Below, in pieces: positions 15,447 through 23,681 of a stretch of 64,000 nt of DNA. The stretch comes from Clostridiales bacterium (GTDB lineage Bacteria > Bacillota > Clostridia > Lachnospirales > Lachnospiraceae), in contig JAJQCD010000004.1 of assembly GCA_021202925.1 (NCBI GenBank), positions 1 through 64,000 of the forward strand, given 5' to 3'. A model generated the notes under the pieces. It did no database searches. It saw nothing but the letters and a program-made list of their open reading frames with translations, and was not told the DNA's origin. Numbering within the stretch: position 1 is the stretch's first letter; every line of letters starts with the position of its first letter. Made by a program: the position numbers and the translations under genes.

Positions 15447-16386
15447 AATTGAACGAAAACTTTTTCCGGCGCCGATATTAAATAAGAGAAGGTATCCGCA
15501 GGTTAGTCAGAGAAAAAAGGAAATGATGGCTATATTTGGGGAAGGTCTCCAATCGGACTATGTTGGTTTTACTTTTTTTCGTAAAAACAGGGAAGGTTGG
15601 TTTGCAGACATTTACATATACGGATATCACCCGTATCAGCCGACGGTCCGTTTTGTCATCGCGCCAGGATATCGCATGAGTGATGGGGAAGAACGTAAAT
15701 TTGACGAGTATATGCAATATTTGACCCGTTACGACCAGATGATGGGATACCTGTTTTACCGTCAAGTCCGTGAAACTCTTCCAGAGATCCATATAAAAAA
15801 ATATTCCGATTTTCCCGGAGGTTACACGAGAAATAATCTTCGTCTTGATAATATATTGCTCCATCTTTATTATACAACCCATCCATGCGGGATAAGGGAA
15901 CAGCTTTACAAAATGGGATGTGAGTGCATTGCTGGTATGTTGTCCGAGGTTGAGGAATACAATTTGATTGCGACAAATGTTAAGGACGCGTTCGGTTTGC
16001 CGGCAAATCTGGTCAGGATACTGAATTCTTATGTGGGTGTAAGGATTCTGCAAAGCAAGGAGACAAGACAGCGGATGGCAGTTTTATATCAGGCGTTCCA
16101 TGGCACGATAAACCAGCTGGATGTACTTTCGAGCAGGTACCAGTACCGGTACCTCAATGAGTGTTACGAACAGCAGCAGTCTCCGGCTATTGAGGTTTTG
16201 CGTGAATTGTCAAACATATTGGAGCCATGGGAAGACGAGGTGGAGCAGACAGACTGGCTGTATGAACAATACATGGAGTACATAAAGAAATACCGGATAT
16301 TCCGGAAATACCATTGTTTTTATCCAAGATACCCAGATCTGAGCGATCAGAGAGAATTTCTTGAGCTTTGTGAGACATTGCAATAG
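15439..16386 (+). CDS. Uncharacterised 315-residue cytoplasmic protein
   Basis: The start overlaps the previous stop by 8 bp and has GGAGGAGAG upstream, so translation is probably coupled. The protein is soluble and mostly helical in its second half, rich in Tyr and aromatic residues (YRQVRETLPEIHIKKY, YQYRYLNECYEQQQ). I see no known catalytic motif. It is sandwiched between two paralogous membrane proteins. The C-terminal segment (KYRIFRKYHCFYPRYPDLSD) faintly recalls PcfJ-like proteins of conjugative elements, but that is too weak to call. Confidence 0.6.
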   Translation: MTEIERKLFPAPILNKRRYPQVSQRKKEMMAIFGEGLQSDYVGFTFFRKNREGWFADIYIYGYHPYQPTVRFVIAPGYRMSDGEERKFDEYMQYLTRYDQMMGYLFYRQVRETLPEIHIKKYSDFPGGYTRNNLRLDNILLHLYYTTHPCGIREQLYKMGCECIAGMLSEVEEYNLIATNVKDAFGLPANLVRILNSYVGVRILQSKETRQRMAVLYQAFHGTINQLDVLSSRYQYRYLNECYEQQQSPAIEVLRELSNILEPWEDEVEQTDWLYEQYMEYIKKYRIFRKYHCFYPRYPDLSDQREFLELCETLQ

Positions 16387-16397
16387 GATGAAACGTG

Positions 16398-17768
16398 ATG
16401 ATAAAATGGATGAAAAAAGAGAACTGTGGCTGTGAGAGAAAAGGGACGGTCAGGAGAACGATCGTTAATGAAGACGGTACTGTCTTTGCCGAAGACTGTG
16501 AAATCCTTTTTTCTTTTTTATATAATAACAGATTGTATGTGTGTTGCAGGGAATTGCATTTATCTGCAGAGGAGACAGATCCGGAGGCAGACGAGGATTT
16601 TAAAATTGACGATAATTTAGAGGCTCTTTGTCTGGTTGCGGTAAGTATTAACGAGGCTGAGAAAATTACGGACATCTATTTGCCAGATGATATGGATGAT
16701 AGAGAAGATCCCATAGAAGCATTTTTGGAGACGCTGGAAATTTATGAGAAAGGGGATGGCTTTGAAGAATCCTGTCCTCATTTTGTCTGGCTGAAGGATT
16801 CAGAACCTCATGTGGTAAAAACGACTGCCATTTTGCACAGTTCTCAGGAATCCGAGTTTTTAAAGGGACCTTGCCGTTTTCTGAATAAGATCTGGCTTGT
16901 TTTGGCATTGGTGGGAACCTTAATATCACTGGCCGGAAATCTGCGGCGAATGCTTATACTTTCATCAAGATTTGAGAGAAGTATCGATGAATTCCCATTT
17001 GGTTATATGTTTCTTAATTTTGGCCGGGCGTCAGATTTTATGGTACCGATGGCAGTCGGGATTATATTAATGACAGTGGTACTGATATGTTTTACCACGT
17101 TCATTGCTATGGGAAAGACAAAGCGTTTCTTAAAAAGGAGTTTGATTGTTTTTACCGCGCTTTATCTTTTAAATCAGTTTGGAATTGGCGCTCTGATCCG
17201 GCTTAACGGGCCGTTTTTTCTCGGGGAGACATTGATTGTAAGCAATCCATATTACAAAGGTTTTCTTATTATGCCGATCGATTATCTCGAAAATGAGAAT
17301 AACCGTTTTTCCGGCGAGGAAGAGTTTCGTATAGTGTGGACAATCGATGGAGTGAGTATTTCAGACAGCGCGGAATATTCTGAAGGAGATCGGACATTTT
17401 CTTTTCAGGCACCTCAGGAAGCTGTCGCGGCAAGTTCCGTTTCCTGCAGAATTGAAAAAACAAGTCAAGGAAAAACAAACGCGACGTTATTTTACTGGGG
17501 CGAACGGCAGACGTCGGAATGGTATCATAATTTTTGGAATACAACAACAGATCTGCGACAGCTTTTGTATCTGGAGTCGCTTGACTCACTGACTGTAGAT
17601 GGAAAAATAAGCGCCGGGCTCCTGCCGTCGCTTTTATGGAGATTTTTCGTGAACATGAGTGATTTGAGCGCTATTTTCGGATGTCTTCTCTTTATAACCA
17701 CGCTTTTAATTATATGTTGGAGGGAAACTGTGGCTTATTTATCGGAACAGTATCAGAACCAAAAATAA
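16398..17768 (+). CDS. Membrane protein, paralogue of the gene at 14370
   Basis: A 456-residue protein from the ATG at 16398 (GGATG site; a GTG at 16395 is possible). It has a soluble N-terminal domain (about 1-165) with FLYNNRLYVCCRE and SCPHFVWLKDSEP, two or more hydrophobic helices (about 175-190, 220-245, 255-275), an extracytoplasmic beta-rich domain, and a final helix near 420-435. It has one more terminal helix than its paralogue. It starts 11 bp after the 315-residue gene, so 14370-17768 is one operon. Function unknown. The downstream 227 bp to the next gene contain only a weak hairpin. Confidence 0.6.
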   Translation: MIKWMKKENCGCERKGTVRRTIVNEDGTVFAEDCEILFSFLYNNRLYVCCRELHLSAEETDPEADEDFKIDDNLEALCLVAVSINEAEKITDIYLPDDMDDREDPIEAFLETLEIYEKGDGFEESCPHFVWLKDSEPHVVKTTAILHSSQESEFLKGPCRFLNKIWLVLALVGTLISLAGNLRRMLILSSRFERSIDEFPFGYMFLNFGRASDFMVPMAVGIILMTVVLICFTTFIAMGKTKRFLKRSLIVFTALYLLNQFGIGALIRLNGPFFLGETLIVSNPYYKGFLIMPIDYLENENNRFSGEEEFRIVWTIDGVSISDSAEYSEGDRTFSFQAPQEAVAASSVSCRIEKTSQGKTNATLFYWGERQTSEWYHNFWNTTTDLRQLLYLESLDSLTVDGKISAGLLPSLLWRFFVNMSDLSAIFGCLLFITTLLIICWRETVAYLSEQYQNQK

Positions 17769-17995
17769 AATAGGTGTGGTTCTGATGCCTATGTAGAAAG
17801 CATCGCGGTCAAATTACGCGTCACGCCGGTAGACATAACAGTATGAGCACCCGGTACTTACTTTCGTGCCATGGATTCCAGATAGCCATTTTTCCGCCTC
17901 CCCTCGTTCTTTTAGTTGGTCAGATGTCTGTAAAGTGAATGGATAGAGAATTGTAATTCAAAGCAGGGAAGCAGACTATAGACATTGCTGTTTCC

Positions 17996-18511
17996 CTACT
18001 TTGCCAGAAACCTGCTGTCAATTTCCATCGGCATGTTATAAGAGTAGCCGCGCCTCACCAGGCTGTACAGCTTAAAGCTCATCAACTCCGGACTGACATC
18101 CAGGCTGCTGCACATGCTGAAATAATTCAGATCCGGATCTTTGGATCGTACTTCCACCTCGTTGTCCCGGATCAAAGTATCGGCCGCGAACAGGTTTGCC
18201 TCATATTCGGTCCGGCTGGTCATATCGTAGAGGACAGAATCCTTCATGGGAGCCATTTTCAGTTCCTGTTTGTGCAGCACGATGTGTCCCAGCTCATGGG
18301 CGGCGACGATCTTTTTCTCCGGTTCTGGCAGGAAGCTGCTGATCATGACATAGTAAGTCTGGCAGCTCAAAAAGCAGTATCCCTTCAGCCGTTCGTAACG
18401 GTCGGTTTCCATGACCACGGCCCTCATGCACTCCAGCAGTTCCAGCGGATTCCGTGTTTTATATTTTCGGACGAGATGTTCCACCCGTTCATAGATATAA
18501 TCTTTTTGCAC
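17996..18511 (-). CDS. ImmA/IrrE-type metallopeptidase
   Basis: A 171-residue protein with the zinc motif HELGH (AAHELGHIVLH) and a downstream EYEANLFAADTLI helix that supplies the third ligand. The start is GTG at 18509-18511 behind GGAGGTGA. ImmA/IrrE peptidases cut or inactivate a partner XRE repressor after a stress signal. The XRE gene lies 71 bp upstream on the same strand, which fits that pairing exactly. The pair is divergent from a Y-family polymerase, suggesting that repressor removal induces error-prone synthesis and perhaps element mobility. Confidence 0.85.
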   Translation of the reverse strand: MQKDYIYERVEHLVRKYKTRNPLELLECMRAVVMETDRYERLKGYCFLSCQTYYVMISSFLPEPEKKIVAAHELGHIVLHKQELKMAPMKDSVLYDMTSRTEYEANLFAADTLIRDNEVEVRSKDPDLNYFSMCSSLDVSPELMSFKLYSLVRRGYSYNMPMEIDSRFLAK

Positions 18512-18582
18512 AGGGTATCACCTCCGACAAGAAATTCATTGATATCAGTGTAACAGATCGGTTGTCCCATATACAGGACAGC

Positions 18583-18999
18583 CTACTGTTCCTTGCCGGC
18601 CAGATACTTTTTGGGTGTAAATTTCTTCGCACGCTTTTTGGAATCCAGATAGAGGGTCTGGATCTCGTTCAGGAAAGCGATCTGGTCCGCATCGGATAAA
18701 TCGCCGCCTGCGAAAAGTGCCGCAGTCTGCTCCAGAATCCGTTCTGCCTGTTTTTCTCCGCGGCTCCCGTAAAGCTCAGAAACCTGCGTAATAAAGTTTT
18801 CTTCTTCGGTCAGGAGATAGGAAACCTCACAATCAAGGACTTCTGCGAGTGAGGTATACAGTTCCCTCTTTTTCGGGTAGCGGCCTTCGATTTCCCATCC
18901 CCTTATGGTGCGGAGGGATACCCCGATGCATTCTGCCAGTTCTGTCTGGGAAATGCCTTTCTTCTTTCTGAGTTCTTTTAACTTTTCTCCAAATTTCAT
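18583..18999 (-). CDS. XRE-family repressor, ImmR-like
   Basis: A 138-residue protein starting at 18999 behind GGAGGCTGTGAG; longer in-frame starts reach into the divergent promoter and are unlikely. The N-terminal helix-turn-helix reads LKELRKKKGISQTELAECIG. The C-terminal half (about 70-138) is helical and probably mediates dimerisation or contact with the ImmA-type peptidase encoded just downstream. The intergenic region to the polymerase holds several TTGCC(T) boxes, the likely operators. Confidence 0.85.
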   Translation of the reverse strand: MKFGEKLKELRKKKGISQTELAECIGVSLRTIRGWEIEGRYPKKRELYTSLAEVLDCEVSYLLTEEENFITQVSELYGSRGEKQAERILEQTAALFAGGDLSDADQIAFLNEIQTLYLDSKKRAKKFTPKKYLAGKEQ

Positions 19000-19024
19000 C
19001 TCACAGCCTCCATAGGAATGTTTG

Positions 19025-19128
19025 TTGCCTGAATTTTTAAATTGCCTCTTGACAAGGGTTAAATGGTTGCCTATAATGAAAAACACATACAGGCAATCAA
19101 CTTGCCTATATAATAAACGCAACTTGCC
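19025..19128 (+). promoter_or_regulatory. Divergent operator region with TTGCC boxes and a consensus promoter
   Basis: A perfect housekeeping promoter points to the polymerase: TTGACA (19049-19054), 17 nt, TATAAT (19072-19077). TTGCCT occurs at 19025, 19042, 19067 (touching the -10) and 19102, with AGGCAA at 19091 and TTGCC at 19124. 19091-19107 is a palindrome with 6-bp arms. A second TATAAT lies at 19109. Boxes over the -35/-10 suit repression by the XRE protein encoded at 18583. Confidence 0.7.
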
Positions 19129-19152
19129 GATTTGTCAAGAGGTGAAAGGAAA

Positions 19153-20427
19153 ATGGACCGGATTATTTTACACTCTGATATGAATAACTGTTACGCCAGC
19201 ATTGAACTCCTGCATCATCCGGAGCTTCGGGGGAAGCCGCTGGCGGTAGGTGGCGACCCGGAAGCGCGGCACGGAATTGTCCTGGCGAAAGACCAGCTGG
19301 CGAAGAAAGCCGGAGTCAAGACTGGCATGGCGTTGTGGCAGGCCAGGCAGGTCTGCCCGGAGATTCAGTTCATCGAGCCGCACATGGATTTATATCTGCG
19401 GTTTTCCTGGCTGGCGCATGAGATTTATGCCGACTACACAGACCTGCAGGAGCCGTTTGGTGTGGACGAATCCTGGATTGATGTGACAGACAGCTGCGCA
19501 CTTAAGGGAGACGGGATGAAGGTCGCGCAGGAGATCAGCAGCCGGATTAAGTTTGAACTGGGCATTACCGTGAGTATCGGTGTTTCCTGGAATAAGATCT
19601 TTGCCAAATTAGGAAGCGATTATAAGAAGCCGGATGCCATTACGCAGATCAGCCGGGAGAATTATCAGCAGATCGTCTGGCCGCTTCCGGTGGAAGAACT
19701 GCTTTATGTGGGGCGGGCGACGAAACGGAAGCTGAACCTGTACGGCATTCATACCATTGGGGATCTGGCGGCAACAGACCCGAAATATCTTCACAGCTGG
19801 CTGGGCAAAATGGGTTATGTGCTCAGTGTCTTTGCCAATGGAGATGACCAGACGCCAGTCAGTAAGGAAGGAACTTCTGCGCCGATCAAGAGCATTGGGA
19901 ACAGCACCACGACACCGAGGGATCTGGTCAATAACGAGGATGTCGCTGTTATTGTGTATCTGCTGGCAGAGAGTGTGTCTGCAAGGCTTCGGGAGAACCA
20001 TTTTAAAGGCGATGTGGTTGAGATTTCTGTCCGCGATAATGAGCTGTATTCGTTTACCCGGCAGCAGAAGTTAAGCATGGCGACCAACATCACCAATGAA
20101 ATCGCCCTGGCTGCGATGCTGCTGTTCCGGGAAAACTATCACTGGAGGAAGCCGATCCGGAGTGTAGGTGTGCGGGTTTCGTCCCTGGTGATGGAAGACT
20201 GCCCCGTGCAGCTGGATTTATTTATCAGCGAGGAGAGACGGGAGAAGCAGCACCGGATGGACGTGGCGGTGGATGATATCCGGAGACGTTTCGGGTTTTA
20301 TTCGGTCCAGCGGGGGATGATGTACCGGGACCGGGTACTGGCATCGTTGAATGCGAAGGAAGACCATACCGTTCATCCCCATGGTTACATGGAAAGGGGC
20401 AACCGGACTGGCGCTTACGCCAGATAA
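19153..20427 (+). CDS. Y-family DNA polymerase (DinB/UmuC type)
   Basis: About 424 residues from the ATG at 19153 behind GAAAGGA; a TTG at 19132 is less likely. The catalytic acidic residues are D9 (HSDMNNCYAS) and D105/E106 (GVDESWID). A little-finger domain follows, and QLDLF near the C-terminus is a sliding-clamp binding motif. The enzyme bypasses DNA lesions. It is of the UmuC-like type carried on mobile elements, controlled here by an XRE/ImmA pair rather than a visible LexA box. The 86-residue gene at 20606 is a frequent companion of such polymerases. Confidence 0.9.
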   Translation: MDRIILHSDMNNCYASIELLHHPELRGKPLAVGGDPEARHGIVLAKDQLAKKAGVKTGMALWQARQVCPEIQFIEPHMDLYLRFSWLAHEIYADYTDLQEPFGVDESWIDVTDSCALKGDGMKVAQEISSRIKFELGITVSIGVSWNKIFAKLGSDYKKPDAITQISRENYQQIVWPLPVEELLYVGRATKRKLNLYGIHTIGDLAATDPKYLHSWLGKMGYVLSVFANGDDQTPVSKEGTSAPIKSIGNSTTTPRDLVNNEDVAVIVYLLAESVSARLRENHFKGDVVEISVRDNELYSFTRQQKLSMATNITNEIALAAMLLFRENYHWRKPIRSVGVRVSSLVMEDCPVQLDLFISEERREKQHRMDVAVDDIRRRFGFYSVQRGMMYRDRVLASLNAKEDHTVHPHGYMERGNRTGAYAR

Positions 20428-20605
20428 GTGTGCCGCATTATAAATGTGTAGCTGGGTAAATATATTGCCTATAGATATGTTACCTGTAAATGTGTTGCCG
20501 CATAATAAGTTCTTGTGTCCATTGTTATGGGTATATTATATACGGCTGCGTGAATGCACCAATCGCACAAAGGATAGAAAGATAGAAGGAAAGAAGGTAC
20601 CTAAG

Positions 20606-20866
20606 ATGGAAGGAGCAAAAAGCTGCAAGGTATATGTGGATGTCGATGTAGAATTCACCGCGGACGGCAAAATGTGGCCGAAGTGGATTCGCTGGACAGA
20701 CGGCCATATCTTTGAGATTGATCGTGTCAAGCAGTGTGTCAGAGCCGCCAGCCGCAAAGCCGGCGGCGCAGGGATTCGCTATACGGTGATGATCGGCGGT
20801 CAGGAATCCCAGCTGTATTATGAGGAAAATTACAAATGGTTTGTGGAGGCGAAGCAGCCATGCTGA
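20606..20866 (+). CDS. Small protein of the polymerase-associated type (DUF6504-like)
   Basis: 86 residues from the ATG at 20606 (GGAAAGAAGG upstream). It has a compact beta-rich pattern: PKWIRWTDGHIFEIDRV, then GGAGIRYTVMIGGQ, then LYYEENYKWFVE. That series of Trp, Gly and aromatic positions resembles small proteins often found beside Y-family polymerases. It lies 178 bp downstream of the polymerase on the same strand. The role is unknown; the family link is from memory of the pattern and should be treated as tentative. Confidence 0.6.
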   Translation: MEGAKSCKVYVDVDVEFTADGKMWPKWIRWTDGHIFEIDRVKQCVRAASRKAGGAGIRYTVMIGGQESQLYYEENYKWFVEAKQPC

Positions 20867-20997
20867 TAGCTGGAGGAAAAAGATGAATGAGAGGAAGGAA
20901 TTTCGCTGCACGGCAGGAAGCGGCAGTGTGGAACGATATAGACAGGAAGCGTTGGCGCGTAAGACAAAGTGCCGGCGGTTCACAGGGAGGTGGATGA

Positions 20998-21717
20998 ATG
21001 CGCAACTACATTTCAAATGCCGAGCTGGAGGAGCTTGGCGAGGGGATCATCCTGGGATATACCGGGGGAAAGGCTGCGAAGCTGGAACGCGTGGATATCG
21101 AGGGACTGATCACGGATTATCTGGGACTGTTAATCGAGTACGAACAGTTCGCGGAGGATGATGTGTCAAAGATTGGATTTCTTGCGAACGGGACGACGCC
21201 GCTTCAGATCTGCCGGGGCGGGAAAAAGATGGCAAAGGTTTTCAGCAGAGGAACCATCGTGCTGGACCGTTATCTCCTTCGTGCGGAGGAGAGCGGCAGA
21301 CGCAGGTTTACGCTGGCCCATGAAGCTGCCCACTGGCTTCTGGAGCGGCATAACCCCTTACAGGCAGCGTTCCGGATAGAATACGACTGTGAACAGGAAT
21401 ATTCGGTTAAGGAGCTGCAGCAGTTCTGCAACATCAGGGAAAGCCAGGCAGACAGGCTGGCGGCGGTGATCCTCATGCCAGGATGCACGGTGCGTGGAGC
21501 GTTACGCAGGTATGCCGGGACGGAGCGGCTGCGGGTATACGGCAGTACGGTATTCGCACGGACGGAAAAGGCTGCCATGCAGAGGATGGCGGACCGTATG
21601 GGAGTATCCTGGTCGGCACTGTTCTACCGGCTGAAGGAACTGAACCTGCTGGAATACCGGGATGTGCAGGAGTACCTGTCCGGAGAACTGAAGCTGGGGG
21701 TGGTGCCGTTTGAATGA
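20998..21717 (+). CDS. Second ImmA/IrrE-type metallopeptidase
   Basis: 239 residues with the zinc site HEAAHWLLE at about 109-117 (RRRFTLAHEAAH) and a later RESQADRLAAVILMP helix containing the third ligand region. A longer C-terminal domain (about 165-239) may recognise the substrate. The ATG at 20998 follows CACAGGGAGGTGG. It overlaps the next gene by 8 bp. The XRE gene at 22163 may encode its target, since the first ImmA already has its own repressor. Confidence 0.85.
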   Translation: MRNYISNAELEELGEGIILGYTGGKAAKLERVDIEGLITDYLGLLIEYEQFAEDDVSKIGFLANGTTPLQICRGGKKMAKVFSRGTIVLDRYLLRAEESGRRRFTLAHEAAHWLLERHNPLQAAFRIEYDCEQEYSVKELQQFCNIRESQADRLAAVILMPGCTVRGALRRYAGTERLRVYGSTVFARTEKAAMQRMADRMGVSWSALFYRLKELNLLEYRDVQEYLSGELKLGVVPFE

Positions 21718-21976
21718 AGTGGAATGGAACCCTAGGTATCCCACCCCGGATCAGGTGGTGATGGATAAACTGATCCGTTCTTGCCGCGAGGTGGAGGAAA
21801 TGCCGGAGCAGGAGCTCCGCTGTCCCATCTGCCATTTCCGGATCGCCGGGGTATATGGGGACAGGAGCGGGCATATCCGTGTGAAATGCCGGAAGTGCAA
21901 ATTTGAAGGGGTCCTGAACCTTGCTTATTTCAGGAGGATGAAGCGGTATCACCGCGAACTGACAGATAAAAAATAA
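21710..21976 (+). CDS. 88-residue zinc-ribbon protein
   Basis: Translationally coupled to the peptidase gene (8-bp overlap). The middle holds CPICHFRIAG and CRKCKFEG, two CxxC pairs about 20 residues apart, a zinc ribbon. The N-terminus is acidic and the C-terminus basic. Such proteins may bind DNA or RNA or recruit the neighbouring peptidase. I cannot name it more closely. Confidence 0.65.
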   Translation: MNEVEWNPRYPTPDQVVMDKLIRSCREVEEMPEQELRCPICHFRIAGVYGDRSGHIRVKCRKCKFEGVLNLAYFRRMKRYHRELTDKK

Positions 21977-22036
21977 AATATCATAACGACTTGAATCGTG
22001 CAAGCAGAGCCGGTGTGAACCGTGTCTTCCAGGCGC

Positions 22037-22120
22037 CGTATGAAGCCGGGATGTGTACAGAATATCTGTGCCATTCCGATTTCTGCGGCGTTTTTTTGCG
22101 CGGTTTTTCTGCTTCATACG
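22037..22120 (+). promoter_or_regulatory. Long-range inverted repeat in the leader of the second XRE gene
   Basis: CGTATGAAGC (22037-22046) and GCTTCATACG (22111-22120) pair perfectly over 10 bp, enclosing 64 nt. Inside is a small ACAG/CTGT hairpin and a T7 run. It lies 43 bp before the XRE start. A 5' leader structure affecting expression is possible; a chance repeat cannot be excluded. Confidence 0.35.
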
Positions 22121-22162
22121 ACGGGGAAAGTCCTTCAACCGGTTATGCGGAAGGAGGACAAT

Positions 22163-22450
22163 ATGTATTTTGACCCGGAACAGTATGGAAAACGGCTGAG
22201 GGAGCTTCGCCTGCTCCATGGGATGACACAGGAAGAACTGGCGGAGGAACTGCACATCAGCCTGGATCACATGAGAAAGATGGAGAAAGGACGGCGGACC
22301 TGTTCGATTGACCTGCTGGTGGAGATTTCCGTGTATTTCAAAGTCAGCACCGATTACCTGCTGACCGGAAAGGTGTCGGACCGGGTGGCAGAGAGAACAA
22401 AGATACTGACGGTGATTGCGGAACTGTCAGAACTGGCGAAGAGCTTCTAG
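22163..22450 (+). CDS. XRE-family regulator
   Basis: 95 residues from the ATG at 22163 behind GAAGGAGGAC. The helix-turn-helix reads LRELRLLHGMTQEELAEELHISLDHMRKME, and the C-terminal part (VSTDYLLTGKVSD) is typical of short repressors. Upstream in-frame starts at 22022 lie within the leader structure. It is located between the second ImmA gene and a candidate RNA, in the regulatory/integration end of the island, and may control excision. Confidence 0.8.
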   Translation: MYFDPEQYGKRLRELRLLHGMTQEELAEELHISLDHMRKMEKGRRTCSIDLLVEISVYFKVSTDYLLTGKVSDRVAERTKILTVIAELSELAKSF

Positions 22451-22914
22451 GAGTTCCGGAAGCGGCGGCCGGTACTCAGAGTACCGCCAAAGCAGGACTG
22501 CCGGTCACTCCTGCGCCGGGAGTTTTCCTTATACAATAAGCATGTATCGACCGAAAGGCCGGAAGCAGGCACTTTGAAAACAGAATACACATTCATCAGG
22601 TACGAAGCTGTGAGGAATGAGCGACGTCAGCGGCCAACGCCACGATCTCCCGTAGGGGACGGAGCGGTAGCCGGCTGTAAGTATCGGGCAGCACCCGGTA
22701 GCGCGATGACACTTCACAGGATAATGATACTTCCGCTATGCGGCTCGGTGAGAACCACGGAGGGGTGAGATTCCCATGGATCTGATAAGCTGTCAGACGC
22801 CTGATGATTTCCCGGCAGGACAGAGTGCCTGCAGTTCCGGGGGTGTTGAGAACAAATACGGAAAGATCATATAAAAAGAGACAGCCGGAACAGCTTCGGC
22901 TTCGGCCGGCTGTC
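22451..22914. ncRNA. Candidate structured non-coding RNA
   Basis: About 490 bp between the XRE and PemK genes hold no convincing ORF but many short perfect stems: CGGTACTC/GAGTACCG near 22470, CCGC/GCGG near 22735, TCTGA/TCAGA near 22780, CCCGGCAGG with CCTGC and CCGGG near 22810-22845, and GACAGCCGG (22880-22888) with CCGGCTGTC (22906-22914). A TACAAT box lies at 22532. On the plus strand the last hairpin is followed only by TTACCT. On the minus strand it is followed by CTCTTTTTAT, a better terminator. Orientation is therefore unclear. It does not show the landmarks of RNase P, tmRNA, 6S or a group II intron that I could check by eye. Confidence 0.35.
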
Positions 22915-22943
22915 TTACCTAGAAGTAGACAAGGAGGACGAAC

Positions 22944-23321
22944 ATGAAGAAAGAATGGATTTACCGGAGAGGAGATTTGTATATGGCAAATCTGAATCCG
23001 TTTAAGGGGTCGGAGCAGGGCGGCACCCGTCCTGTCCTGGTGCTCCAGAATAATGACGGCAACTATTACTGCCCGACGCTGATCGTCGCGCCGCTGACGA
23101 CAAAGATCAAGAAGCAGAACCAGCCGACACATTATTATCTGGAGAGAGTGCGGGGGTTAAGCGCACCATCTATCGTAGAACTGGAGCAGATCAAAACCAT
23201 AGACAAGCTGCGGGTTCAGAGATACATCGGCAAGCTGTCACCGGAACAGATGTCAGGGGTGGAGGATGCGCTCCGCTGCAGTATGGGGTTGGAGATACCG
23301 GAGAGTACAGAAGCTCCGTAA
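22944..23321 (+). CDS. PemK/MazF-family endoribonuclease toxin
   Basis: 125 residues from the ATG at 22944 behind AAGGAGGACG. It begins with the family hallmark YRRGDLYMANLNPFKGSEQGGTRP split over residues 7-30, followed by PVLVLQNN and the VAPLTTK strand. MazF/PemK toxins cut mRNA at specific short sites. A separate antitoxin gene is not visible on either side; the gene upstream is 490 bp away. It may be solitary, be controlled by the XRE protein, or be paired with a very small antitoxin. Confidence 0.85.
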   Translation: MKKEWIYRRGDLYMANLNPFKGSEQGGTRPVLVLQNNDGNYYCPTLIVAPLTTKIKKQNQPTHYYLERVRGLSAPSIVELEQIKTIDKLRVQRYIGKLSPEQMSGVEDALRCSMGLEIPESTEAP

Positions 23322-23469
23322 TAGATTTTAAAAATATTGATGAAGCATAAAAGGCAGAATTTGTCAAGGATGCAGAAGGAGGTTTCTGCCAGTATCGGCA
23401 TCATGGACGATGAGCGGCTGGATGATTATGATAAGAATGTAAGGCCGCTTCGGAAAGGAGAAAATCGGT

Positions 23470-23667
23470 ATGGAAACTGTAAATACAGAAAAGAAAGTTT
23501 ACGATGCGGAAGATATTCAGAAGTTACTGGGGATTGGCAGAAGCAAGGCATATTCCCTGCTGGAAGAAACATATGAGAAGCAGGAGCCGTTCCGTGTTAT
23601 AAAGATCGGAAAACTTCTCAGGGTGCCAAAACAATCTTTTGATCATTGGTTGGATGGTATCAGCTAA
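23470..23667 (+). CDS. Excisionase-like helix-turn-helix protein
   Basis: 65 residues from the ATG at 23470 behind GGAAAGGAG. The sequence YDAEDIQKLLGIGRSKAYSLLEE and IGKLLRVPKQSFDHWL is the MerR-like winged helix of DNA-binding excisionases (Xis). It stands directly before the first integrase gene (14 bp to the likely TTG start), the usual xis-int order, and should direct the integrase toward excision. Confidence 0.85.
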   Translation: METVNTEKKVYDAEDIQKLLGIGRSKAYSLLEETYEKQEPFRVIKIGKLLRVPKQSFDHWLDGIS

Positions 23668-23681
23668 GGAAGGTGAAGCTG

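Noticed and set aside
20883-21161. Open frame starting MNERKEFRCTAGSG behind AGCTGGAGG
   Set aside because: It has a good ribosome binding site, but after 38 codons it runs for 160 bp through the ImmA/IrrE gene in another frame with Arg/Gly-rich shadow sequence. A small real N-terminal peptide cannot be excluded.
22540-22860. Group II intron, RNase P, tmRNA or 6S RNA in the PemK upstream region
   Set aside because: Their conserved landmarks (GUGYG start and domain V, the RNase P core, the tRNA-like end) could not be found by eye; left as an unnamed candidate.
23337-23576. 79-residue frame before and over the excisionase gene
   Set aside because: Half of it overlaps the excisionase in another frame and the overlapping part is low-complexity basic sequence; only the first 40 residues look protein-like.
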